64,000 nt of DNA. Origin: Qipengyuania huizhouensis. Its GTDB lineage: Bacteria > Pseudomonadota > Alphaproteobacteria > Sphingomonadales > Sphingomonadaceae. The position numbers and the translations under genes were made by a program. The stretch spans positions 124,001 to 188,000 of the forward strand of contig NZ_JAIGNT010000003.1 of assembly GCF_019711635.1 (NCBI RefSeq), read 5' to 3'. Every line of letters starts with the position of its first letter. The first letter of the stretch is position 1. A model generated the notes under the pieces. That model was not told the DNA's origin. It made no database searches and saw nothing but the letters and a program-made list of their open reading frames with translations. Below are positions 45,695 through 54,599 of this stretch, piece by piece.

Positions 45695-47800
45695 ATGGAT
45701 AGCTTTGTTGCAGTTTTGCAATGGACGGCGCTTGTCGTTGCAATCCTGATCGCGCTTTCGTCGCTGGACGATCTATTCGTGGATGCTGTGTTCTGGGCGA
45801 TGAAGCTCAAGCGCAGGATTTTCGGCCAATCTCGTCCTGGTGCGGTTGCGGCTGAATTGCTGGTCGACAAGCCGGAGCAACCCATCGCAATCATGCTTCC
45901 CGCGTGGAAGGAGTTCGACGTCATTGCAAGCATGGTCGAAAGCGCGGTCAATACGCTCGCCTACCGCAACTACATGATCTTCATCGGCACCTATGCCAAC
46001 GATGCCGAGACCATCGCCGAAGCGGAAAAGGTCACCCGGAGGTACAAACAGGTGCGGCACGTGCGCGTGCCGCACGATGGCCCGACCTGCAAGGCGGATT
46101 GCCTCAACCATATCGTTTCCGACATTCTGCAGGTTGAAGAAGAACTGGGCGTCCCGTTCGCCGGGCTGGTATTGCACGATAGCGAAGACGTGCTGCATCC
46201 ACTGGAGCTTCACCTCTTCAATTATCTGCTCCCCGCCAAGGACATGATCCAGTTGCCCGTCGTCAGCCTGGAACAGCGTTACCGGGATCTTGTCGCCGGA
46301 ACCTATATGGACGAATTCGCCGAATGGCACGCAAAGGACCTGGTCGTGCGACAGCGTCTGGCCAAAACCGTTCCATCTGCCGGGGTCGGGACCTGCTTTT
46401 CACGCCGTGCAATCAAGGCCCTGATGGAGGATGGCGACGCCTTCAACACCGATACCCTGACCGAAGATTACGACATCGGGAACCGGCTCGCCGAACGGGA
46501 CATGGGCACGATCATCGCGCTCTACCCTGTCGAGTTCCGGACGCGTCGAGGCGCGTTCTTCGGCATGGGGCCCGAGCGAATGGTTACATTTTCCATGCCG
46601 CTTTGCGTGCGCGAACACTTTCCCAACACTTTCAAGACCAGCTATCGCCAAAAGGCCCGCTGGATTCTCGGGATTGCGTTGCAGGGATGGTCGCAATTGG
46701 GGTGGAGCGGGTCGGCCATAGCCAACTATTTCCTTTTCCGGGACCGCAAGGCGCTCCTCACACCTACCCTCGCCATCCTCGCCTATGCTCTGGTGGTTAT
46801 CTACCTGGGACTGAATATCTGGTCAAAATCCTCGGGTGGCGACTTCATTCCCCTGTTCTCGGGCCACTGGATCGAATTCGTCGTACTGTGGTTCAACCTG
46901 TTCGCGCTGATCGCGCGGATTTTGCAGCGGCTCTTCTTCGTCGAGAGGATATATGGCTGGGGCCATGCCTTCATGTCGGTGCCGCGGATATTCGTGCTTA
47001 GCCTCATCAACTTCGCGGCGTCGATGCGGGCGATGAGAATTTTTATCGGCAGCAAGTTCAGCGGCAAGTCGATCGCCTGGGACAAAACCATGCATCGCTT
47101 CCCGACTGACGAATGGCTTGGCACCGAGAAGCGAAGAATCGGAGAGATACTGTTGTCTTGGGAGGTGGTGACCCCACCGGCGATCGAGAAGGCACTTGTC
47201 GATCAGAAGCTGAATGGCGGAATGCTCGGCGACCTGCTCGTGTGTCACGGGGCGATCGACGAACAGACGCTTGTCGAGGCCGTGGCAACACAGGCCAACT
47301 TGCCGACGGCTACCATCAGTCTTGAAATGGTGCGCGAGAACCTCGATTTGCTTGACGAAGAAGTCATGTCACGTCTGCACGTGCTGCCCTTCGGCAGAGG
47401 GCAGAATGGCGATGTGATGCTGGCCGTGTCGCGGCCTCTGCCTCCATCGGAGAAAGAGTGGATGCGGACTCGCTTGGGCAGGCCCTTTCGCCAATATATC
47501 GTTCCGGACAGCCAGATTACGCGGTTTCTCGGGGCGTTGGTAAAGCAGCCGCATTGGGATATCCCGGTCTTCACACTGCCACGACTTCACGAGCTCCTGA
47601 TCGAGCAGAAAATTCTCAAGCGGCGTGAACTGCGCCGCGCACTCGAAGGGTACGATGTGGCAAGGCACGGCAGTATCGGCAATTACCTCGTCGCAAATAG
47701 AACCATATCTCAGCAAACTTTCGACGAAATGTCGGCTCTCAGGCATAAACTCGTCGAAGCGAAGCGCGAAGAGGCACGAAAGGAACTCGTCGATGCGTAA
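45695..47800 (+). CDS. nfrB: NfrB-like membrane glycosyltransferase with MshEN-type domain
   Basis: A 701-residue inner-membrane protein. One helix at about 8-28, then a family-2 glycosyltransferase domain: HDSEDVLHP near 161, LTEDYDIG near 256 and the QKARW motif near 318. Several helices follow (about 350-450). The C-terminal cytoplasmic part (about 475-640) resembles a GspE/MshE N-terminal domain (IGEILLSWEVVTPPAIEKAL, LGDLLVCHGAIDEQTLVEA), known to bind cyclic di-GMP. E. coli NfrB, with NfrA, makes and exports the N4 phage receptor glycan under c-di-GMP control. Overlaps the nfrA-like gene by 8 bp. Confidence 0.85.
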   Translation: MDSFVAVLQWTALVVAILIALSSLDDLFVDAVFWAMKLKRRIFGQSRPGAVAAELLVDKPEQPIAIMLPAWKEFDVIASMVESAVNTLAYRNYMIFIGTYANDAETIAEAEKVTRRYKQVRHVRVPHDGPTCKADCLNHIVSDILQVEEELGVPFAGLVLHDSEDVLHPLELHLFNYLLPAKDMIQLPVVSLEQRYRDLVAGTYMDEFAEWHAKDLVVRQRLAKTVPSAGVGTCFSRRAIKALMEDGDAFNTDTLTEDYDIGNRLAERDMGTIIALYPVEFRTRRGAFFGMGPERMVTFSMPLCVREHFPNTFKTSYRQKARWILGIALQGWSQLGWSGSAIANYFLFRDRKALLTPTLAILAYALVVIYLGLNIWSKSSGGDFIPLFSGHWIEFVVLWFNLFALIARILQRLFFVERIYGWGHAFMSVPRIFVLSLINFAASMRAMRIFIGSKFSGKSIAWDKTMHRFPTDEWLGTEKRRIGEILLSWEVVTPPAIEKALVDQKLNGGMLGDLLVCHGAIDEQTLVEAVATQANLPTATISLEMVRENLDLLDEEVMSRLHVLPFGRGQNGDVMLAVSRPLPPSEKEWMRTRLGRPFRQYIVPDSQITRFLGALVKQPHWDIPVFTLPRLHELLIEQKILKRRELRRALEGYDVARHGSIGNYLVANRTISQQTFDEMSALRHKLVEAKREEARKELVDA

Positions 47801-49151
47801 TCTTTCGCTAGGCATTCTGCTCGCAACCGCTGTTTCTACCACTGCAAACGCGCAAGAAACGAACGATCCGGCAGCCCAACCTTTCCGCGATTTCGAAGCC
47901 GGACGCTATTCGGATGCGGAAGCCGGAGCGGAAGCCGCATTGGCACAGGATCCCGACAATCCGGTCTGGTGGGCTCTGCTGGCGGAAGCGCGTGCGAAGA
48001 ATGGCCAATATCAATCGGCAGCAGGCGCCTTCGCCCGCGCTGCCGAGGAAGAACCCGAAGCGGTACGACGCAGCTACTTTCGCCGCGCCCAGACACTGAA
48101 CCTCGTCCAGGCGGGCATGCATGCCGAGGCACGCCTGATACTGCGGCAGTCACTCGCCGATGCTTCGCTGGATGCCGGCAATTCGCTCGATTGGGCGATG
48201 GTTGCAATCGCCGCCCGGGACGACGCTTCTGCACAAGAGATACTTGCCAATGAAGCGCTGTATGATGACTTCACGCGGCAGAGTGCGCTGGATGCCGGAT
48301 ACAGTGCCAAGCGACGTGGGCTTGACGGGCGGGCCGTGCGGTTCTTCGAACTGGGCCTCGCACTGGACGAAAGCGAGCAGTCACGTCTTTCGCCTGTCGA
48401 GCGCGAAGGTATCCGCAGGGAAATCCGTGAATTGGAGCGTGATTGGTCCTTCATCGCGCAGGGAAGTTACAGCACCGCAGGGCGGCCCTCGGGTCTGAGC
48501 GCCGCCCCGCTCGACGACGAGCGCGCCATGCAATTCGGCGCAGAAGCCTCGCGGCGAATTGGCGGCTGGCGCAATGGCAAGCCGTTCAGCATCTTCGCCC
48601 GCATCTATCACTCGGAATTCCTTGGTGATGATGCCGTCATCGGCAATGCCACGCAGGGCTGGATGGGAGCGCGTTACAAGCCCTTTTCAAGCCTCAACTT
48701 CAATCTCGAGGCGAGCAAGCTCATCGCCCTCGACAGCGACGCGATTGACGACTGGTCGGTTCGCGGCGCCATCTCCGGGGGTGAAGGGCTGGAACCCGAA
48801 GTGGGGCGCAGCCAGTGGACCTATGCGCATTATTACGGCGACTTGTCCTATCTGTTCGAGAATGACGTCGCCTTCGGAATTGCGGAAGGCCGCTTTGGCA
48901 GGGCGTTTGCCCTGGGCAACCGCTCGAATGTAATCACGCCCTATCTGGTGGTCCGCGCAGACCTCGATACCGGGCGCGAGGATGAGGGCGCGCTTGGCGG
49001 GGGCGCGGGGGTTTCCCTGCGGCACTGGTTCGACGAAACCGAAACCTCAGCCTGGCGCGGCTTCATCGATTTAGACGTTCAGGCCAGGCAGCGCATAGCG
49101 GGCGATCGCCGCGCCACAGGCGTTCTGGCCACAATCACGATCGGACGCTGA
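47793..49151 (+). CDS. nfrA: NfrA-like outer-membrane export protein
   Basis: A 452-residue protein with a signal peptide, TPR-like helices (about 30-200; DFEAGRYSDAEAGAEAALAQ, WWALLAEARAKNGQYQSAAG) and a C-terminal beta-barrel (AMQFGAEASRRIGGWRNGKP and strands to VLATITIGR). This matches the NfrA C-terminal layout: periplasmic TPRs and an outer-membrane pore for glycan export. Shorter than E. coli NfrA (about 990), with fewer TPRs. I chose ATG 47793 (AAAGGAA upstream); longer frames run inside nfrB. Confidence 0.82.
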   Translation: MRNLSLGILLATAVSTTANAQETNDPAAQPFRDFEAGRYSDAEAGAEAALAQDPDNPVWWALLAEARAKNGQYQSAAGAFARAAEEEPEAVRRSYFRRAQTLNLVQAGMHAEARLILRQSLADASLDAGNSLDWAMVAIAARDDASAQEILANEALYDDFTRQSALDAGYSAKRRGLDGRAVRFFELGLALDESEQSRLSPVEREGIRREIRELERDWSFIAQGSYSTAGRPSGLSAAPLDDERAMQFGAEASRRIGGWRNGKPFSIFARIYHSEFLGDDAVIGNATQGWMGARYKPFSSLNFNLEASKLIALDSDAIDDWSVRGAISGGEGLEPEVGRSQWTYAHYYGDLSYLFENDVAFGIAEGRFGRAFALGNRSNVITPYLVVRADLDTGREDEGALGGGAGVSLRHWFDETETSAWRGFIDLDVQARQRIAGDRRATGVLATITIGR

Positions 49152-49155
49152 CGCG

Positions 49156-51927
49156 TCAGCCGTGCGCCCCGAACAAATTGGCAATGGCGGTTGAAATCCG
49201 CAGGTTGAGCGCGTGGGCATCTTCGATCGGATCGATGAAATCTCGCCGGATCGCGTCGTAGCTGTCTCCACCTGACCGCGGGTACTGTGCCTGCTCGTTC
49301 ATCGCGAAGTCCTCGGTCACCGGATAGCTGGCCGGGAATGCACGGCGCATCTGTGCCAGTGCTTCATCGATGCGCAGGGTGAAAACCATCTCCAGCACAT
49401 CACGCCTGCTGATATCGTTGGCGCGACTGAATGCCGGGACCGACACCGCCTTCAGGAACATATGCTGGAGCAATGCCAGACGTAGCGCCTGGAGAACGCC
49501 GATCATACGTCGAACTTGTTCGCGCTCGGGATGAGGATCTTCGTCAGGCACCAGTTCAAAAAGACGGTGAAGCTTGAGTGCATCGACCCGCAGCCGCGAA
49601 GCGAGGCGGCGGAAAACGCCGTTGCGATCATCCTGGATCAGGTATTCGGCCAGGGATTCGCACGCCTGCGACAGGTGCTCTTCGGTTCCCCGATAGGGGC
49701 GGCTCGCCCAATAGGCCGAATTGAACAGCTCACCATAGGCGGCAACGGTCTTGATGCTGGCAAGCGCGTTGGACGCACGCACCAGACGCATGATCTGCCG
49801 GCCCCGGGGGCTTTCCTTCAGCAGCTGGGCGATGTCGTCGTAGTTACTTTCCGCCGCGCTTCCGACACCGGCGATGATATTCACGGGATAGCCCAGCTGC
49901 TGGAGAATAGCGTTGTGTGGGATGGCGCGGATCTGGCGCAAGCTCATTTCGCGATCGGCGGACAGGTCTGATTGGCGGCGCGAGACACGGCTTCCCGTGG
50001 AGTTCAGCAGACCTAGCCCGAAAGCGGTTACGGCGCGGCTGTATGTACGGCTGGCAAGGTGGTCCTGCTGGTGATCCTTGATCGCGCGATAGAAATCGAG
50101 GCTCAGGTCCGTGCGGCGGTAGAAAGGGTCGGTCGGCGCATCCGGATCGGTATCGGCAGGGGCGAGCTCGGCGATGGTCGAAAGCGTCGCGCGCGCAAGT
50201 TCGGGTGTCGCGAAGAAGAGATATCCGTCTCCGCCCTGGAAACTGGCTTCGGGTTCGAGCTGGATGCCGGCACGGGCGAACCGCCGCCTTGCCCACGGGC
50301 TCATCGGCCATTCGAGCCGATCCTTGAAACTGGCGGGATGCGCCCCGCGTCCCATACCTTCGCCATGCGTATTGAATACCAGCGCGGCGACATCGATCAG
50401 GCCGTTGGCCGACATGGCATCGGCAAGACGTCCCTGAAGGCGCTCGATAGCGAGGCTCGCCGGAATCTGGCCGACGAAGCGTCCGGCATCGGAGAACCCC
50501 GTCTGGATGGCAATGCGCCCGCGCTTGCGCGCGTAGTCCTGAAAAGCCTCTTCACCGAGCAGCGCATCGAGGAAACGTCCGCCGTGTTCCAACGCCGTCT
50601 CCGTCTCGAACAACGGCGAGACATCGACCTTTTCCTCGATCCCGAACAGCTTGGCGAAATAGAGTGCAGCGAGCACGGTGGCAGGCTGTTCGCATTCGGC
50701 AACGAGCATGCGAATCGGCGCATCGGCATCAATGTGCTTGAGAATCTGCGCCATAGCGAGGAACTGGCGCACCGCGGTCGAACTCTCGACAGCGAGGGAG
50801 GCGAAATTGGCTGTAAGCGGCTCGGCATTGCGCACCAGGTCCCGCAGGGCCGCCAATCCTCCCTGACTCCCGAGATCGAGATCGGCTCCACCCTGAATGC
50901 GGGACCGGATTGCATTGTGCAATTGCTTGGCGTTCACGCGGAAATGGATGTGACCCATGCCAAGTCCGTCGGCCCGCATGGCCGCTGCCAGCGTTTTCAG
51001 TGCGACAGCCTTCTCCTGCGAGGCAGAGAGCGCTTCCTCCTCAAGCCGCGAAATGACCGACACCAGGCTCAGAAGCTTGTCGTCGCCGCCTGTCAGGCTG
51101 TTGGCCGCTGCCGAAAGGTCGGCGTGATCGGACAGGTCGCCGGCAAATTCCTCGGCGCTTTCGGCAGTGCGTTGCTGCGAAGCGCGCAATGGTTCGAGCA
51201 GTGGGTGGTTCGGGTCAATCGTGGCCAACTGATTCGCATAGCGATCCAGCCGCTGCGCCTTTTCCGCGAGCCGGAATGCAATGGAGGTGTACCATTTGAT
51301 GTCGGTCCGGCCGTCCATGTCGTATCCGACCCAGCTGGCGAAGCGGAAAGGTAACGGTTCCAGCTCGCGCCAGCGATCCGGCCATTGTCCTGCCGCACAT
51401 TCCAGCAAGCTCACATTGATCTCATCCCTGGCTTCCTGTGCGTGGGCCAAGGCTGACATGGCACGGCCATGCTCGTATTCCAGAGTGATTTCGGGACGTT
51501 TGGTTTCCGTGCGGCTTACTTCGTGTCCGCCACCCGCTGCTTGCGCAACCATCTCGCTTTGTGCCGGGGAGAGCAGGAAAGTCGGGTGCGCGGTGAATAC
51601 CACATGGAGTTGCGGGTGGGACCACCGCTTGCGGAATTCTTCAAAACCGGCAGTTCCGGAGCAGAAATCCGACAAGCGAACGCCGGTTTTCTGGGGCGTC
51701 ACGAGACGGCGCAGCCGGTCCGCTCGCGACTCCAGAGACCTTGTCTCCAGTTCACCGACAAGACTGGAGAAATCCGCAAGCGATATTTCGCCAGCCTCGA
51801 GCACCCGCGACAGATCGTGCGCCAGCTGGAAGACCGGATTGAACAGCGGTGTTTCCCGCGTGCGCTTGTGCAACTGCCGCAAGGCATCGGTAAGAGTGGC
51901 AAAGGTCAGCGGTTGCAGGTCAGGCAC
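49156..51927 (-). CDS. Phosphoenolpyruvate carboxylase-like protein with altered active site
   Basis: A 923-residue protein of the PEP carboxylase superfamily. TAHPT is kept, but the following Glu is Phe (TAHPTF). The GYSDSxKD-type motif reads GFSDAGRFVG (Lys to Arg). The FHGRGGSxGRGG loop reads FNTHGEGMGRGAHP, so the catalytic His and one Arg are changed and the second Arg kept. Normal PEPC makes oxaloacetate from PEP and bicarbonate; activity here is doubtful. I chose GTG 51927 (GGGGAG 7 bases upstream) over TTG 52026. Convergent with nfrA; the stops lie 4 bp apart. Confidence 0.8.
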   Translation of the reverse strand: MPDLQPLTFATLTDALRQLHKRTRETPLFNPVFQLAHDLSRVLEAGEISLADFSSLVGELETRSLESRADRLRRLVTPQKTGVRLSDFCSGTAGFEEFRKRWSHPQLHVVFTAHPTFLLSPAQSEMVAQAAGGGHEVSRTETKRPEITLEYEHGRAMSALAHAQEARDEINVSLLECAAGQWPDRWRELEPLPFRFASWVGYDMDGRTDIKWYTSIAFRLAEKAQRLDRYANQLATIDPNHPLLEPLRASQQRTAESAEEFAGDLSDHADLSAAANSLTGGDDKLLSLVSVISRLEEEALSASQEKAVALKTLAAAMRADGLGMGHIHFRVNAKQLHNAIRSRIQGGADLDLGSQGGLAALRDLVRNAEPLTANFASLAVESSTAVRQFLAMAQILKHIDADAPIRMLVAECEQPATVLAALYFAKLFGIEEKVDVSPLFETETALEHGGRFLDALLGEEAFQDYARKRGRIAIQTGFSDAGRFVGQIPASLAIERLQGRLADAMSANGLIDVAALVFNTHGEGMGRGAHPASFKDRLEWPMSPWARRRFARAGIQLEPEASFQGGDGYLFFATPELARATLSTIAELAPADTDPDAPTDPFYRRTDLSLDFYRAIKDHQQDHLASRTYSRAVTAFGLGLLNSTGSRVSRRQSDLSADREMSLRQIRAIPHNAILQQLGYPVNIIAGVGSAAESNYDDIAQLLKESPRGRQIMRLVRASNALASIKTVAAYGELFNSAYWASRPYRGTEEHLSQACESLAEYLIQDDRNGVFRRLASRLRVDALKLHRLFELVPDEDPHPEREQVRRMIGVLQALRLALLQHMFLKAVSVPAFSRANDISRRDVLEMVFTLRIDEALAQMRRAFPASYPVTEDFAMNEQAQYPRSGGDSYDAIRRDFIDPIEDAHALNLRISTAIANLFGAHG

Positions 51928-52144
51928 GTGGAAACTCCCCTTTCTCTCCAATACGGAGACTGCGCGCGAAAGTGCCCGCGGAGTCAACCTGCCACGTTGC
52001 AGTGCAGCATGAATAGGTTTGCGCAACGGCCACTTTACTTGTCGCCGTCAATTCTCCACCCCTCACCGACCATTAACCGAGACCGCCAACCGTGTGGTGA
52101 CAAGCTGTGCACATGACTGCGACGGGGAAGCGAAAGGCAAATAC

Positions 52145-53017
52145 ATGAGCGACTGGACGATCGGCATCCTCGGGGGATCGGGCCTCTACGCAATCGAGGC
52201 TTTGCAGGAGAAGCAGTGGATCGAGGTCGGCTCGCCCTGGGGCAAGCCATCGGACAAGATCCTGTGCGGCAAGATCGGACATGTCCGCGTGCGTTTCCTG
52301 CCGCGTCATGGCCGCGGCCATCCGATAATCCCGGGCAGGGTCGATGCACGCGCAAACATCGATGCGCTGAAACGCGCAGGCTGCACCGATATCCTTGCCA
52401 TCAGCGCGGTCGGCTCCCTTTCCGAAGACCTGCCGCCGGGACGGTTCGTCTGCGTCGACCAGTTCATCGACAATACCAAGGGTCGTCCGTCCAGCTTCTT
52501 CGACAGCGGCTTCGTTGCGCATGTGTCCATGGGCGATCCGGTTTGCGAGCGTTTGTCGAAACATGCTGCGAAAGCGGTCGAGAAGGCAGGCGGCGAAGTG
52601 ACGATGGGCGCGACCTATCTTGCGATGGAGGGGCCGCAGTTTTCGACCCGCGCCGAAAGCCGCCTCTATCGCCACTGGGGCGCCGAAGTTATCGGCATGA
52701 CCGGCATGCCCGAAGCCAAGCTCGCACGGGAAGCGGAGCTGCCCTATGCCATGCTGGCCATGGTAACCGACTGGGACAGCTGGCGTGATGGGGAAACAGC
52801 GGTCGACGTGAGCGACATCATCGAACAGATGGGCAAGAATGCCGATCTCGCCGCAGCGACCGTGGAGAAATTCTGCAAGGGTCTGCCGAAAAAGCGGACG
52901 CCTTCGCCGATCGATCGCGCGCTCGACGACAGCGTCATTACCGCGCCCGACAAGCACGACCGCGAACTGATGGCCAAGCTCGATGCGGTCGCCGGACGCC
53001 TGTTCCGCGCGGGATGA
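52145..53017 (+). CDS. mtnP: S-methyl-5'-thioadenosine phosphorylase
   Basis: A 290-residue purine-nucleoside-phosphorylase-family enzyme that splits methylthioadenosine to adenine and methylthioribose-1-phosphate, in methionine salvage. Motifs: IGILGGSGLY (phosphate loop), FLPRHGRGHPIIPG, GPQFSTRAESRLYR and VIGMTGMPEAKLAREAELPY. ATG 52145 is chosen; the longer frame adds unlikely sequence. The stop overlaps the glpD start by 4 bp. Confidence 0.93.
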   Translation: MSDWTIGILGGSGLYAIEALQEKQWIEVGSPWGKPSDKILCGKIGHVRVRFLPRHGRGHPIIPGRVDARANIDALKRAGCTDILAISAVGSLSEDLPPGRFVCVDQFIDNTKGRPSSFFDSGFVAHVSMGDPVCERLSKHAAKAVEKAGGEVTMGATYLAMEGPQFSTRAESRLYRHWGAEVIGMTGMPEAKLAREAELPYAMLAMVTDWDSWRDGETAVDVSDIIEQMGKNADLAAATVEKFCKGLPKKRTPSPIDRALDDSVITAPDKHDRELMAKLDAVAGRLFRAG

Positions 53018-54501
53018 ACGAGCCGCTCGACCTTCTCGTCATCGGCGGCGGCATCAACGGCGCGGGAATTGCCCGCGATGCAGCTGGGCGCGGACTGACG
53101 GTCGAACTAGTCGAGAAAGACGATCTTGCGTCGCACACATCCTCCGCCAGCACCAAGCTGGTGCATGGCGGCCTGCGCTATCTGGAGCAGTTCGAATTTC
53201 GTCTGGTTGGAGAATCCCTGCGCGAACGCGAAGTGCTGCTCGCGAACGCGCCGCATATCATCTGGCCGCTGCGCTTCGTTCTGCCGCACGAACCCTCGAT
53301 GCGACCCAGATGGATGCTGCAGGCAGGCCTTGCACTGTACGACCGCCTCGGCGGCCGCAAGCGCCTGCCGAAATCGCGCAAGGTGGATCTGCGCATCGCT
53401 CCGCATCGCGCGATCTTGCAGGACAGGCTCGTGGCGGGCTTCGAATACTCGGATTGCTGGGTAGAGGATGCGCGGATGGTCGTCCTTACCGCGATGGATG
53501 CCAAGGCACGCGGGGCAAGGATATCGACACGTACCGAGTGCACGAATCTCGTCCGGAGCCAAGCCAACTGGTTGGCCACTGTGCGCGACGGAAACGGCGA
53601 GCGGACGATCGTTGCCAAGGCAGTGGTGAACGCCGCGGGTCCGTGGGTCGACAAGGTGGCAAAAGCGGCTCTCGGACAGGGAACACCTGCGCACTTGCGG
53701 CTCGTCAAGGGCAGCCACATTATCGTCCCGCGCGCCTATCCGGGCGATCATGCCTATATCTTCCAGCAGGACGACAAGCGCATCGTCTTCGCCATACCCT
53801 ACGAGCGCGATTATACGCTGATCGGGACGACGGACCTGCTGTATGAGGGCGATTTGGACGATGTCCAGATCACTTCCGACGAACGCGCCTATCTGCGCGA
53901 GGCGGTAACGCAATATCTGAGAAGCGGCGTCACCGAAGAGGATATCGTCTATACCTATGCCGGCGTTCGCCCGCTCTATGAGGACAAGGCGGCGAGCAAT
54001 TCGACGGTCACGCGCGACTATGTCTTCGAAGTCGAAGCTACGGGCGGCGCGCCGATCCTGTCTGTCTATGGCGGCAAGATCACGACCTATCGCAAGCTTG
54101 CCGAACATGCGCTGGCCAAGCTCTCGCAGCATATGAATATTCCGGGCGAGGCATGGACCGTCGATGCACCTTTGCCGGGCGGCGATATTGCAGATGCCGA
54201 TTTCGCGCGCTTTTTGTGGGATGCCGGGGAGCGGCACATATGGATACCGCCCGAAATGCTGCTCCGTCTCGGGCGTGCCTACGGAACCCGGATCGATAAG
54301 GTGGTGGGTACGGCGACCGCTCTCGAAGGCTTGGGTGAACATTTCGGTGGCGATCTCTACGAGGCGGAACTGGAATATCTCGTAGCGCATGAATTCGCCC
54401 GAACAGCCGACGACGTACTGTGGCGGCGCAGCAAGCTGGGTATGCATCTGTCTGAACAGGCTACGGATTCCGTTGCGCGTTGGTTCGCTCAGCGGGATTG
54501 A
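53014..54501 (+). CDS. glpD: Glycerol-3-phosphate dehydrogenase (quinone-linked)
   Basis: A 495-residue FAD enzyme that oxidises sn-glycerol-3-phosphate to dihydroxyacetone phosphate at the inner membrane. The N-terminal FAD-binding motif is VIGGGINGAGIARDAAGRG, followed by STKLVHGGLRYLEQFEF, characteristic of GlpD. YGGKITTYRKLAEHAL lies in the last third, with a C-terminal helical cap. Translationally coupled to mtnP (ATGA overlap), though the two reactions are not obviously linked. Confidence 0.95.
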   Translation: MNEPLDLLVIGGGINGAGIARDAAGRGLTVELVEKDDLASHTSSASTKLVHGGLRYLEQFEFRLVGESLREREVLLANAPHIIWPLRFVLPHEPSMRPRWMLQAGLALYDRLGGRKRLPKSRKVDLRIAPHRAILQDRLVAGFEYSDCWVEDARMVVLTAMDAKARGARISTRTECTNLVRSQANWLATVRDGNGERTIVAKAVVNAAGPWVDKVAKAALGQGTPAHLRLVKGSHIIVPRAYPGDHAYIFQQDDKRIVFAIPYERDYTLIGTTDLLYEGDLDDVQITSDERAYLREAVTQYLRSGVTEEDIVYTYAGVRPLYEDKAASNSTVTRDYVFEVEATGGAPILSVYGGKITTYRKLAEHALAKLSQHMNIPGEAWTVDAPLPGGDIADADFARFLWDAGERHIWIPPEMLLRLGRAYGTRIDKVVGTATALEGLGEHFGGDLYEAELEYLVAHEFARTADDVLWRRSKLGMHLSEQATDSVARWFAQRD

Positions 54502-54599
54502 TTAGTTCTCTCGGAACAACGGCTTGCAACAAAGCTTGAAAGGGCATCGCGACAGGTCCAAGTGGCCTCGTCAGACCACCCCTGATTCACCGGAGTCGC

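Noticed and set aside
45471..45743. A 90-codon leftward open frame in the gap before the NfrB-like gene
   Set aside because: It is built largely of the TTCCCTG repeat cluster and runs into the nfrB start; it looks like a repeat artefact.
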